41,443 bases of DNA from Alphaproteobacteria bacterium (lineage in GTDB: Bacteria > Pseudomonadota > Alphaproteobacteria > SHVZ01), in NCBI GenBank assembly GCA_009694025.1, contig SHVZ01000020.1, positions 1 to 41,443 of the forward strand. Reading direction: 5' to 3'. Under the pieces are notes generated by a model that was given only the letters and a program-made list of their open reading frames with translations, searched no databases and was not told the origin of the DNA. Made by a program: the position numbers and the translations under genes. Positions 19,073 to 27,503 of the stretch are shown in pieces. Positions within the stretch are counted from its first letter, which is position 1, and every line of letters starts with the position of its first letter.

Positions 19073-19168
19073 GGAAACACCTCATTCCCTCGCTCGCCGG
19101 TCCTTGGGCGACGGCCGCATATCGCCAAAAGAATGCGGCAACACCTTGGCAGTGCCGTGAAGCTTCCG

Positions 19169-21397
19169 CTACGTCGGCATCGCGAACGGCCGTTCGTCGA
19201 CGAACCGCCTGAGGACATTGGTCGTGAGCCTCGCGATATTGTTGTCGAAGCCGTTGACCGGCAGGCTGCCGGCATAGGCGATCGAGCCGGTGGAGAACAC
19301 GGCGCCGCCGTTCGGCGTCTCGAAGAACGTCAGGTCGGCGTGGATGGCCGGGTTCTGCACCGCATCCATCGCCCCATGCGGCACGTTCACCTCTTCCGCC
19401 ACCAGGATGTAGGTGTTGGAGTGGTTCTCCGAGCGGGCGACCACGAGCGCGTGCGGCGGCGTGCCGAGCGCCGGATCGACGCAGTCGATCTCGAGGCCGG
19501 CCGCCCCGCCCTGGAGCACGCCGAAGTTCCCGAGAATCTCGTCGGCGACGCCCTCGAACATGAAGGCGACCCGCGGATCCAGGCTCGCCTCGGTGCGCCG
19601 GTAGTAGGAGCAGGCATCGAAGCCCTGGCTGATGAATCCGACGCCGGTCGCGACTTGCGGCGCCCGGCCCTGGCGGCGCCAGAGGCCGCCGTATTCGCCG
19701 GTGAACTGGTGATAGTACTCGCCGACGCGCGCGTCCCAGGCCCGCACGCCGTCCTCGGAGCGCCGCACCTCGATCAGGCCGGGCTTGCTCGGGTGATAGG
19801 CGATGCGCCAGTAGAAGCCGTTGCCGCCCATGTACATGTGCCGGCCGCCCTGGCGCTGGTAGCCGTCGAGGGCGTCCAGCATCTCGAGCGACCAGTACTC
19901 CGGGTGCGACCCGGTGATGACGACCTTGTAGGGGCGGAGAAGATCCTGGCCTTCGGCGTGCAGATCGTCGTCGGTGATGACGTCGTAGCCGAGCCCGACA
20001 TGCTCCAGCCAATCGATGATGAACAGGTCGCAGCAGTAGTTCCACAGCCGCCCATGCGGCTTCCAGTTGGTGACCGGCCTGAGGCGCGAGCCGAAGCCGA
20101 CACCCGAGCCGTCGGAGTGGCGGTCGTAGGTGGAAACGCCCATCTCCGGGAATTCGAGCTGGAGGATGTCGACCGCGTCCATCATCGAGATCCGGCCCTG
20201 GTAGAGCTCGGTCCGCATCGACAGGAAGCGCGCCCGGTTGTTGGCGTAGACCGTGTAGGTCGCCGTCGACGCCAGGAAGGCGATCTTGGACCTGGCGGTT
20301 CCCTTCTTCGGGCGGACGAAGAACGGCACGTAGAAAGTGGCCTCGTCGGCGACCAGCTTCGCCGCATAGAAGCCGCTCCGCGAGTCCGCCGGCACGGTGA
20401 ACGAGAAGTCGGTCTGCCAGCGGCAGTCGTAGATGTCGTCGTCGTGGAAATGGATGGCGCCGTACTGACCGGGGTCCTTGGTCCAGTCCATCTCCGCGCC
20501 GGTCCAGTTGTGGCCGGTCATGGCACGGGTCGGCATGTTGGCGACCTCGCCGTCCAGGCGGTTGGGCGAGAGGTCGGAGATGCGCTCGCTCGAAATGCCG
20601 CGGGCGAAATCCCAGAAACCGAGGATCTCTTCTTCGAGGCCGGACGGCAGCCTGCCTGAGGCGAGCGCCTGGATGGCGGCTCGGTCGAGCGCCTTCCTGG
20701 CGAGCCTCGGCCGGTCGATGCGGCCGTTGAAGTGGCCCGAGACCAGGAGCCGGCCCCACGCGGTCGGCGCCTCCGCCTCGCCCTTCCGCCAGCCGGCGAA
20801 GATGAGAGGCGCGCCCGCATCGGGCAGGCTCGCCTTAGCTTTGCCGTCGACCGCCACCGGCCGCTCGGCGTGGAAGGTCTTGTCGTAGATCGGCTCCTGC
20901 CAGAGCCGCACCCGGCCGCTTTCGGCATCGAAGCTGGCGGCCACAAGATACCAGCGCCGCTCCAGCATCGGCACGCCCGAGGAGAGCCTGAAGCCGCCGA
21001 TCCGGACTTCGGCGGCGCCGCCCGTACCGACGAAGAGGCCGAAGCCGGTGCCGGCTTCCGACCACAGGCCCATCAGCGCCTGCTGGCCCTTCTTCGGCGT
21101 CGTCGGCCAGACATAGGCCTGGAGCGTGAAGCTCCTCAGACCCTCGAGGGCCCGCTTCGCCGGGACCACGCCGAAGGACCCCGCGTGCATCTTCTGCTCG
21201 CGGCCGGGATAAGAGGCGTTCGCCGGCGTGTCGATGCGGACTTCCTTGTAGTCGCTCGCCCCCATCCCGGCGTTCGGATTGAGCAGGCGGACGATCTCGG
21301 CGCGGTAGCGCGGAGCCCCGATGCAGCTCGCCATGACGGCGACGGTCTCGCCCGGCTGGACGCTGATCCGGTCGGCATAGCCCATGATCCTGGTCAT
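19169..21397 (-). CDS. dmfA2: N,N-dimethylformamidase, large (beta) subunit
   Basis: 742 residues; the Paracoccus large subunit is about 760. The enzyme hydrolyses dimethylformamide to dimethylamine and formate, using a mononuclear non-haem iron held by two Tyr and one Glu. The N-terminal half includes a LamG-like beta-sandwich (FTLQAYVWPTT, RRWYLVAASFDAESGRVRL). The C-terminal half is the catalytic domain with an ASTATYTVYANN block, STYDRHSDG and GSHPEYWS. By spacing, the iron ligands correspond to Tyr381 or Tyr384, Tyr424 and Glu500, with His498 as the second-shell histidine. The homologues acting on related small amides cannot be excluded. It is translated 31 bases after the small-subunit gene, as in known DMFase operons. 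Confidence 0.85.
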   Translation of the reverse strand: MTRIMGYADRISVQPGETVAVMASCIGAPRYRAEIVRLLNPNAGMGASDYKEVRIDTPANASYPGREQKMHAGSFGVVPAKRALEGLRSFTLQAYVWPTTPKKGQQALMGLWSEAGTGFGLFVGTGGAAEVRIGGFRLSSGVPMLERRWYLVAASFDAESGRVRLWQEPIYDKTFHAERPVAVDGKAKASLPDAGAPLIFAGWRKGEAEAPTAWGRLLVSGHFNGRIDRPRLARKALDRAAIQALASGRLPSGLEEEILGFWDFARGISSERISDLSPNRLDGEVANMPTRAMTGHNWTGAEMDWTKDPGQYGAIHFHDDDIYDCRWQTDFSFTVPADSRSGFYAAKLVADEATFYVPFFVRPKKGTARSKIAFLASTATYTVYANNRARFLSMRTELYQGRISMMDAVDILQLEFPEMGVSTYDRHSDGSGVGFGSRLRPVTNWKPHGRLWNYCCDLFIIDWLEHVGLGYDVITDDDLHAEGQDLLRPYKVVITGSHPEYWSLEMLDALDGYQRQGGRHMYMGGNGFYWRIAYHPSKPGLIEVRRSEDGVRAWDARVGEYYHQFTGEYGGLWRRQGRAPQVATGVGFISQGFDACSYYRRTEASLDPRVAFMFEGVADEILGNFGVLQGGAAGLEIDCVDPALGTPPHALVVARSENHSNTYILVAEEVNVPHGAMDAVQNPAIHADLTFFETPNGGAVFSTGSIAYAGSLPVNGFDNNIARLTTNVLRRFVDERPFAMPT

Positions 21398-21428
21398 CTC
21401 GGTCTTCCGATGGAAAAAGTCGGGAGCG

Positions 21429-21731
21429 TCAGTCGATCGGCAGGTCCTTGCCGGTGATGTCCTTCCAGCGCAGCTTGAAGACGTGCCACTCGGCGTCCTC
21501 CAGCCGGTCGAAGGTCTGGTTCGTCATCTTCGGCACGTCGACGCCGCCGGTCGGCATGTAGGCCAGCACCCAGCGCTTGCCGGGATCGGTCATCACCAGG
21601 ACCTCGAACTGCGTCACCGGCCGCGAGCGCATGTAGTTGAGGACGTACTGCAGCTCCGGCGAATGCTCGCCGAAGGGCCGGGCCTTGAACTCGCGCACGA
21701 CGTCGAGGCGGGACGGATCGATCTTGAACAT
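21429..21731 (-). CDS. dmfA1: N,N-dimethylformamidase, small (alpha) subunit
   Basis: 100 residues from ATG 21731, which has an AAGGA site about seven bases upstream. It starts MFKIDPSRLDVVREFKARP and contains LQYVLNYMRSRPVTQFEVLV, PGKRWVLAYMPTGG and the C-terminal AEWHVFKLRWKDITGKDLP. These match the DmfA1-type subunit in layout, although it is somewhat shorter than the 132-residue Paracoccus protein. The small subunit packs on the large one and is needed for the tetramer. Its position directly upstream of the large-subunit gene is the strongest support. No regulator or dimethylamine-oxidising genes are visible nearby. Confidence 0.8.
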   Translation of the reverse strand: MFKIDPSRLDVVREFKARPFGEHSPELQYVLNYMRSRPVTQFEVLVMTDPGKRWVLAYMPTGGVDVPKMTNQTFDRLEDAEWHVFKLRWKDITGKDLPID

Positions 21732-21804
21732 GGCGATCCTTGGGATGCGGGCTTTAAGACGGAGACGACTGTAGCCGCCCTTTCCGACGGGGAAAAGTGC
21801 CGCC

Positions 21805-23226
21805 TCAGAACGTCTCGGCCCAGGATCCGAGGAGCGAGTGCTCGAGGCCGCGGGCACGGCGGATCCAGGCGGCCGCCGTCGCCGGCATCTCCGGCACCCG
21901 CCGGTCGAGCGTGGCGTCGAAGGCCACGCGCTTCGAGTCGTCGTAGATGAAGACGGCGAAGGCGACGCGCCGGCCCGAATGGGTCCACAAAAAGCCGACG
22001 AGGCCGCGCGCATAGGCCATCGTGCCGCTCTTGGCGCGAACGGCAAAGCCGCCGCTCCTCGCCTCGCCGTTCTCCTTCCCGCCGCGGCCCTCGGGGTCGG
22101 CGGCCTCGCGCGCCGGCAGCACCTCGGTCAGCTCTGGCACCAGCGTCAGCCCGTGCACCATAAGGAGCGCCATCTGCCGGGGGGTGGTGCGGGACGCGGG
22201 CGAGAGCCCGGAATGGTTGGCACGCGCGAATCCCGTCCAGTCGACCGCCGGGACCGCGCCCTTGAGCCAGGCGTCCACCGTCGCGACCGACGCGGCAAGG
22301 CTCGCCGGCCGGCCGCCGTCGATGCGCGCCGCCGTCCCCAGGCCGACCATCTCGGCCGCCATGTTGTTGCTGTGCTCGAGCAGCCGGCGGGTCACCTCGG
22401 CGAGGGCCGGGCTGGCATGGACGCGGAGCGGACGCGCGTCGGCTGGCCGGATGCCGGCGACGGGCGGTGGCAGCGCCACGCCCTCACGCTCGGCCAGACG
22501 GCGGACCACCAGCGCGGCGTTCAGCGCCGGCTGCTTCACCGGCAGCCAGATCCGCCCCGCCGCCGGCAGATTGCCCATGAGCCAGCGGTCGGGACCCTCG
22601 GCGAGGAACCGGTAGGGCGGCGGCACCTGCGTCGGCGCCATCAGGAGGCGGACCGCGTCGGCCTTGAGCCGGAGGCCGTCGGAGACGGCGAGCGCCGAGA
22701 CCTCGCGCCCGCCGGACTTCCAGTCGACCAGAACCCGGTTGAAGTCGAGAGCGAGCCCGCCGATGCCCGGGTTGTAGGACGAGTTCTCCGGTTGCAGCGG
22801 ATCGATTTCGGTCGCTTCCGGCAGCGCCGACGCGTCGTAGACGAAGCGCTCGATCCTCGGGCCCCGCTCCTTCAGGCGGCGGAAGGCCGGCCTCAGATCC
22901 TCCGGCGTCAGCAGCGGATCGCCGCCGCCGACCAGGAACAGGGTCGAGCCCTGGAGCGCCAGCTCGGTCTCGAACCGGTGCCGGGCGCCGAGGACGGCGA
23001 GGGCGGCGATCGTCGTCGGAAGCTTGGCGGCCGAGGCGGGCACGACCGGCCGGTCGCCCTGGTGCTCGGCCAGGACCCGCCCGTCCTCGGTGTCGATGAC
23101 GACGAAACCCACCTGATCCCGGGTGAGCCCGCGGGCCGCCGCAAGCTCGGCGAGCCCGTCGCCCGCCGGTACCGGGCGGGCGACCGCGAGCGAAAGCCCG
23201 AGAACAACGCCGAGGATCGCGCGCAT
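21805..23226 (-). CDS. dacB: D-alanyl-D-alanine carboxypeptidase/endopeptidase (PBP4 type, S13)
   Basis: About 473 residues from ATG 23226, which opens a signal peptide (AILGVVLGLSLAVARPVPA). The open frame reaches back to 23331, but without signal-like sequence. The three active-site motifs of penicillin-binding proteins are present: SAAK in VVPASAAKLPTT (SxxK), SNN in LEHSNNMAAEM (SxN) and KSG in AKSGTMAYARG. An inserted domain between SxxK and SxN (FLVGGGDPLLT onwards) is typical of PBP4. The enzyme trims or cleaves D-Ala-containing peptide bridges in peptidoglycan in the periplasm. The palindromic repeat at 23296-23441 lies in its upstream region. Confidence 0.9.
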   Translation of the reverse strand: MRAILGVVLGLSLAVARPVPAGDGLAELAAARGLTRDQVGFVVIDTEDGRVLAEHQGDRPVVPASAAKLPTTIAALAVLGARHRFETELALQGSTLFLVGGGDPLLTPEDLRPAFRRLKERGPRIERFVYDASALPEATEIDPLQPENSSYNPGIGGLALDFNRVLVDWKSGGREVSALAVSDGLRLKADAVRLLMAPTQVPPPYRFLAEGPDRWLMGNLPAAGRIWLPVKQPALNAALVVRRLAEREGVALPPPVAGIRPADARPLRVHASPALAEVTRRLLEHSNNMAAEMVGLGTAARIDGGRPASLAASVATVDAWLKGAVPAVDWTGFARANHSGLSPASRTTPRQMALLMVHGLTLVPELTEVLPAREAADPEGRGGKENGEARSGGFAVRAKSGTMAYARGLVGFLWTHSGRRVAFAVFIYDDSKRVAFDATLDRRVPEMPATAAAWIRRARGLEHSLLGSWAETF

Positions 23227-23295
23227 GCCGGCACTCCAGAGAGGAGGCTCTTTCTCCTCCATGGCGGCCCTCGGCCGCAACCCTCGGATCAGCCG

Positions 23296-23441
23296 GGTGG
23301 TGTCACACTTTGGCCTCACCCTTCGACGCAAGCCGACGCCCTCATGCTGAGCCGCAACGCCTCGGTGAAGTCGAAGACTTCACCGCTTCCAAGCGTGCGG
23401 GCGTGGGCTTGCTCGGGATGAGGCCAAATCGGGACACCACC
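23296..23441. repeat. Nested imperfect palindrome, MITE-like or REP-like element
   Basis: Three nested inverted-repeat pairs fold 146 bp onto one axis. Outer arms 23296-23318 and 23419-23441 match at 19 of 23 positions, with four mismatches in a block. Middle arms 23328-23341 and 23399-23412 match at 13 of 14. The core CGGTGAAGTC-GAA-GACTTCACCG at 23363-23385 is perfect. It carries no ORF and sits between the divergent dacB and 23578 genes. It resembles a short non-autonomous element or intergenic hairpin family. No second copy was noticed in this window. Confidence 0.7.
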
Positions 23442-23489
23442 GTCAGCCAGTCTTTAGCCGCGAAAATTTTTTCGAGTACAACCCCTGCG

Positions 23490-23505
23490 TTAACGTCCCC
23501 TTAAC
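23490..23505 (+). promoter_or_regulatory. CtrA-type box upstream of first paralogue
   Basis: TTAA-N7-TTAAC, the full consensus site of the alphaproteobacterial response regulator CtrA, occurs 73 bases upstream of ATG 23578. The matching gene at 24852 has the same motif at nearly the same distance. Binding is inferred from consensus alone. Confidence 0.65.
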
Positions 23506-23577
23506 CACGGGAACATATCGTCTGGCCACAACCTATCGTGAGCGCCCACCCAATCGCGTGACAAGGAGGCAAAACCG

Positions 23578-24570
23578 ATGAGCGCGACAACTGGTGATGC
23601 AGCGAATTCGGCCGAGTCGAAGAAACCGGCCCGGGCGACCCACTTCACTTTCCGGCATCCGGTTTTCAGCGTGAAGGGCGGCTACTTCGCCTATATGGGG
23701 AAATCGACCGAGGTCGGCTTCCATCTCCCGTTGGGCGACATGTTCGGGGTGGCGCCGATCAACCGGATCCAGGACGAGTTCCATCTCGATCCGGAGGGCG
23801 ACGACGGCAGATTGCTGCAGATCGTCTCGGATGGCCTCCGCTATGTCAGCACCATCCGCCCGGGCGATTCGATCCCGACGGAGATCCTGGACGGCACCGC
23901 CTCCTGGTCGGTCGAGGAAAGACACCACGAGCTCGCCACCAACCGGCTCGACCTGCAGGTCTGGTCCTGGACCAAAGGGCGCGAGAAAGTGATCGCGCTC
24001 CCCCAGATCCAGGATCGGATCACCCGCGATCCCGAAACCCGCAAGGCCATCGAAGCGGGCCTCCGGGCGCTTGCGGAGCAACTCGGCCATGGCGAGGGCG
24101 GCGCCGAGCAGGTCAAGTTCCAGCTTGAGCGCGTCCGGCGCGAGATCGTCTATATCGAGGCGCTCCGAGACCGCGGTGCTTTCACCAAGGAGATCGCCGC
24201 AGGGCTCGGCCGCTACAACCGGCTCTACGGCAATATCAATGGCGTCGAGGGTGAGATCGGCCGGGCCCGGGCCTTGATGCGAATGCCGCTCGAGCTTTTC
24301 CGTAAAAGGTTCGCCGAAGTCGATGCGAGAACCGGGCAGATCCTGGAGCTGCTCCGCGACGTCGACGCGTCGATCCACCGGATCCGCGAGGACCGTGACG
24401 ACCTCCATTTCGACTTCATGGCCTGGGACGGCCTGATCGAGAAGTGGAAAGACGCCGTGTATGAACGCACGGAGGCAGCCCTTGCGCTGATCAAGGAGAC
24501 CTACCGGTTCCTCGCCACGAACTACGCGACGTCGGTGGCCTGGACGCTCGCCGGCCAACGGCTGCACTAG
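23578..24570 (+). CDS. Conserved unknown protein, CtrA-boxed tandem paralogue 1
   Basis: 330 residues; I do not recognise the family. A short acidic/Ala-rich N-terminus is followed by RATHFTFRHPVFSVKGGYFAY, a DLDP-type stretch, then the most conserved block around IRPGDSIPTEILDGTASWS (residues 95-115) and RLDLQVWSW. The second half (residues about 160-310) is alpha-helical and charged, likely coiled (VKFQLERVRREIVYIEALRDR, LELLRDVDASIHRIREDRDDL). No signal peptide or membrane segment is seen, so it is probably cytosolic. A very strong RBS (ACAAGGAGGCAAAACC) precedes ATG 23578. It is paralogous to the next gene over its whole length. The CtrA box suggests cell-cycle or motility-linked expression. 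Confidence 0.8.
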   Translation: MSATTGDAANSAESKKPARATHFTFRHPVFSVKGGYFAYMGKSTEVGFHLPLGDMFGVAPINRIQDEFHLDPEGDDGRLLQIVSDGLRYVSTIRPGDSIPTEILDGTASWSVEERHHELATNRLDLQVWSWTKGREKVIALPQIQDRITRDPETRKAIEAGLRALAEQLGHGEGGAEQVKFQLERVRREIVYIEALRDRGAFTKEIAAGLGRYNRLYGNINGVEGEIGRARALMRMPLELFRKRFAEVDARTGQILELLRDVDASIHRIREDRDDLHFDFMAWDGLIEKWKDAVYERTEAALALIKETYRFLATNYATSVAWTLAGQRLH

Positions 24571-24761
24571 CGCGCCCGGCGCCGACGAGGCCGCCGCCGG
24601 CTGATGCCGGAGGAAATTGCCACGCTCGCCGGCCGGCGGACCGAGCCGGCAGGGGCGACGGCGAGCGATCGCGCGAGAACGCGCCGGGGATCGCACGCAC
24701 ACGGCACCCAAGAGAGGTCCCTCTTTTTCCTTCGTGACGATCCTCGGCCGCGACCCCCGGG

Positions 24762-24777
24762 TTAACCGGCCCTTAAC
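24762..24777 (+). promoter_or_regulatory. CtrA-type box upstream of second paralogue
   Basis: TTAA-N7-TTAAC again, 75 bases upstream of GTG 24852, embedded in a GTTAAC-N3-CCCTTAACC block that is nearly identical to that at 23489. The 24571-24851 intergenic stretch holds nothing else that I can name. Confidence 0.65.
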
Positions 24778-24851
24778 CTCGATCGCCTACATTGGCGAAC
24801 GGCCGGTGGCGGCCGGTCGGAACTCAACCCTCGACAAGGACGGCAGTCCCG

Positions 24852-25859
24852 GTGAGCACAGCAGACGTCAGCGCGGCGGCGACCGCACCGGCGGCAACCG
24901 CACCGGAGGCATCCGCGTCGCCGCGGGCGACGCATTTCGAGTTCCTACACCCGGTCTTCGGCGTGAAGGGCGGGTATTTCGCCTTCATGCGGCCCTCGGA
25001 TGAGATCGGATTTTATTTCCCCTTCGGCGAGATGTATGCGGTCACGCCGATGGAGCGGCTCCAGTTCGAGTTCGAGCTCGATCCCGCCGGCGTCGACGTC
25101 CGCCTCATGCAGACGGTCGCCCAGGGCCTCCGCCACGTCCGCGAGATCCGCCCCGGCGATTCGATCCCGAAGGAGATCCTGGACGGCACCGCCTCATGGT
25201 CGGTCGAGGACAAGCACCACGAGATCGCTCGGGACCGGCTCGACCTTCAGGTGTGGTCGTGGCTCCAGGGGCGCGAGCGGGTGATCGTGCTCCACCAGAG
25301 CCAGGAGCAGGTCGCCGGCGATCCGTACACCCTGAAGGCCATCGCCAAAGGCCACCAGGCGCTGGCGGCGGCGCTCGGCCATGGCGAGGGCGGCGCCGAG
25401 GAAGTCAAGTTCCAGCTCGAACGCATCCGGCGCGAGATCGTCTACGTCGAGGGGCTGCGCGACCGCTATGCCTTCATCCGCGACATCGCCTCCGGCCTCC
25501 GCCGCTACAACCGGATTTTCGGCAAAAACAAGACCACCGAGGGCGAGATCGGCCGGGCCCGGGCCCTGATGCGCACGCCGGTCCAGCTCTTCGACAGCAT
25601 GTTCGCCCAGGTCGACGCCAGGACCGGGGAGATCGTGGCCCTGCTCAAGAATCCCGACGTGGCGATCGAGCGGATCCGCGAGAACCGCGACGACCTCCAT
25701 TTCGCCTTCATGATCTGGGATGCCCTGATCGAGAAATGGCAGGACGCGGTCTACGAGCGCGGCGGCGAGGGGCTGGCGCTGATCAAGGAGACCTACCGGT
25801 TCCTCGCCATCAACTACACCGCCGAGGTGTCCTGGATGTCGTTAGCTGCGCGACGCTGA
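24852..25859 (+). CDS. Conserved unknown protein, CtrA-boxed tandem paralogue 2
   Basis: 335 residues from GTG 24852. This start is chosen because the sequence GACAAGGA-CGGCAGTCCCG-GTGAGC lines up with GACAAGGA-GGCAAAACCG-ATGAGC in front of the first paralogue. The frame is open back to 24792. It shares the HPVFGVKGGYFAF, IRPGDSIPKEILDGTASWS, RLDLQVWSW and GEGGAEEVKFQLERIRREI blocks, and the same helical C-terminal half, with its sibling. The most variable region is the N-terminus, which is Ala/Pro-rich here. Function is unknown. The tandem duplication includes the promoter and the RBS. The small TPR-like gene starts 42 bases after its stop and may be co-transcribed. Confidence 0.78.
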   Translation: MSTADVSAAATAPAATAPEASASPRATHFEFLHPVFGVKGGYFAFMRPSDEIGFYFPFGEMYAVTPMERLQFEFELDPAGVDVRLMQTVAQGLRHVREIRPGDSIPKEILDGTASWSVEDKHHEIARDRLDLQVWSWLQGRERVIVLHQSQEQVAGDPYTLKAIAKGHQALAAALGHGEGGAEEVKFQLERIRREIVYVEGLRDRYAFIRDIASGLRRYNRIFGKNKTTEGEIGRARALMRTPVQLFDSMFAQVDARTGEIVALLKNPDVAIERIRENRDDLHFAFMIWDALIEKWQDAVYERGGEGLALIKETYRFLAINYTAEVSWMSLAARR

Positions 25860-25901
25860 CGCGTCCGGCCCGATCGGCTACGCTGGCCCGAGCGAGGGCC
25901 G

Positions 25902-26444
25902 ATGTTCGACCGCGTCTTCTCCATTCTCGAGGGCCTGAGCGCCGCCGCACCGCATGCGCGGGCGGATCCGCGCCTGGCGCCGCTGTTCGACACCCTCCTC
26001 AGGGCGCCCAGCACCGACGTCGCCGAGACCATCGAGGCCGAGATCTGGCAGATCTGGTGCGTCGGCTCCGACGAAGCCGGGCGCCGGATGATGGAGGAGG
26101 GGATCGCCGCGCTCGCCGGCGGGCGGATCGAGCCGGCGGAGATCACCTTCGGCAAGCCCATCGCCCATGACCCGGATTTCGCCGAAGCCTGGAACAAGCG
26201 GGCGACGGTCCGCTTCCTCCTCGACGACCACCAGGGATCGATCGCCGACATCGAGGAGACCCTGACCCGCGAGCCCCGGCACTTCGGGGCACTGTCGGGG
26301 CTGGGGCAGATCATGATGGCGGAGGCCGAGTGGGTGGGCGCGACCGCCGCGCTGGAAGCAGCGCTCCGCGTCAACCCCCACCTCAAAAGCGTGCGTACCG
26401 CGCTCGAAACCTTGCGGCGGCGGGTCAAGCGGCTGCTCAACTGA
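25902..26444 (+). CDS. Small tetratricopeptide-repeat protein
   Basis: 180 residues of helical repeat character. Two recognisable TPR-like units sit at about residues 60-130: MMEEGIAALAGGRIEPAEITF then DPDFAEAWNKRATVRFLLDDHQGSIADIEETL, with PRHFGALSGLGQIMMAEAEW as a further unit. No signal peptide, so cytosolic. TPR proteins of this size usually act as adaptors. GAGGGCC precedes ATG 25902. It sits between the CtrA-boxed pair and the ABC-transporter genes, 42 bases from the first and 77 bases from the second. The function is unknown; a link to either neighbour is only positional. Confidence 0.75.
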   Translation: MFDRVFSILEGLSAAAPHARADPRLAPLFDTLLRAPSTDVAETIEAEIWQIWCVGSDEAGRRMMEEGIAALAGGRIEPAEITFGKPIAHDPDFAEAWNKRATVRFLLDDHQGSIADIEETLTREPRHFGALSGLGQIMMAEAEWVGATAALEAALRVNPHLKSVRTALETLRRRVKRLLN

Positions 26445-26521
26445 CGCCAGTCGCCGATTGCGCTCGCCAAGGCCGCCGGGCGATACTCTGTGACGGAACT
26501 GCGAACCTCCAGGAGAGCCCC

Positions 26522-27493
26522 ATGAAACGCCTCGCCTCCTTGGCCCTGCTCGGTTACGCGCTCGCGGCGACGCCGGCCTTCGCGCAATCGTCCTCCCTCG
26601 TCCTCTACAACGCCGGCGGCCTCAAGCTGATGCAGGCGATCGTCGACGACTTCTCCAAGAAGAATCCGGGGATCAAAGTCGAGGTGATCAACGGCGGCGT
26701 CGGCGAGCTGATCACCCGCATCCGCGCCGAGTCGGCGCGGGCCCGAGGCGACGTCTATTTCGCCGCCAGCTCGGACGCCTACGACTTCGCCCTCGACAAT
26801 TTCGAGAGCTACAAGTCGAGCGAGGACGGCGCCTTCGACCGCAAGACCGTGCAGAAGGACCACAAGTACTACGGCTTCTCGCAGCCGCTGCAGGCCTTCG
26901 TCATCAACACCAAGATGATGCCGCTCGACAAGGCGCCGAAGAGCTGGGCCGACCTCACCAAGCCCGAGTACAAGGGCAAGGTGCTGATGGCCCAGCCGGC
27001 ACAGTCGGGCTCGGCCTATTCGCAGATGTACCAGATCGTCGGCCTCCACGGCTGGGATGCGATGGCCAAGGTCATCCAGAACGGCACTTTCGTCACCTCG
27101 TCGAAGCTGGCCTACGCCAATGTCGGCACCGGCGAGTTCCCGATCGGTATCACCGGCGAGTTCAACGTGCTGACGATGAAGGAGGAGGGACAGCCGGTCG
27201 TCGCCATCTACCCGAGCGAAGGCACCGGCCTCACCATGGACGGCAACGGCATCATCAAGGGCGCGCCGAACCTGGCGAACGCCAGGAAGTTCATCGACTA
27301 CGCCAATACCAAGGCGGCGCACGAGATCCTGGTCAAGGTCGACAACCGCCGCTCGATCCGCCCGGACGTGGCGGCGCCGGCAGGCCTGCCCTCGACCCAG
27401 GAGATCAAGGTCGTCCCTTACGACTCGGTCGCCGCGGCCGGGAAGAAGAAGGAATACCTCGAGCGCTTCGACAAGATCTTCTCCGCGAAGTAA
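26522..27493 (+). CDS. ABC transporter periplasmic binding protein (FbpA/AfuA/AepX-type)
   Basis: 323 residues with a classical signal peptide (LALLGYALAATPAFA then QSSSLVLYN). Typical family-1 extracellular binding-protein features follow: VVVYNAGG-like opening (LVLYNAGGLKLMQAIVDDFSKKNPGIKVEV), a RIRAESARARGDVYFAAS block, and AFVINTKM, FPIGITGEFNVLTMKEEGQPVVAIYP. The family captures Fe(III), thiamine, aminoethylphosphonate or similar ligands. The FbpA iron-binding Tyr-Tyr pair is not obvious, so the ligand remains open. AGGAGAG precedes ATG 26522. It is the first gene of a four-gene unit with a PP2C phosphatase, ATPase and permease; the next start lies ten bases on. Confidence 0.85.
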   Translation: MKRLASLALLGYALAATPAFAQSSSLVLYNAGGLKLMQAIVDDFSKKNPGIKVEVINGGVGELITRIRAESARARGDVYFAASSDAYDFALDNFESYKSSEDGAFDRKTVQKDHKYYGFSQPLQAFVINTKMMPLDKAPKSWADLTKPEYKGKVLMAQPAQSGSAYSQMYQIVGLHGWDAMAKVIQNGTFVTSSKLAYANVGTGEFPIGITGEFNVLTMKEEGQPVVAIYPSEGTGLTMDGNGIIKGAPNLANARKFIDYANTKAAHEILVKVDNRRSIRPDVAAPAGLPSTQEIKVVPYDSVAAAGKKKEYLERFDKIFSAK

Positions 27494-27503
27494 TCGCCTG
27501 GGC

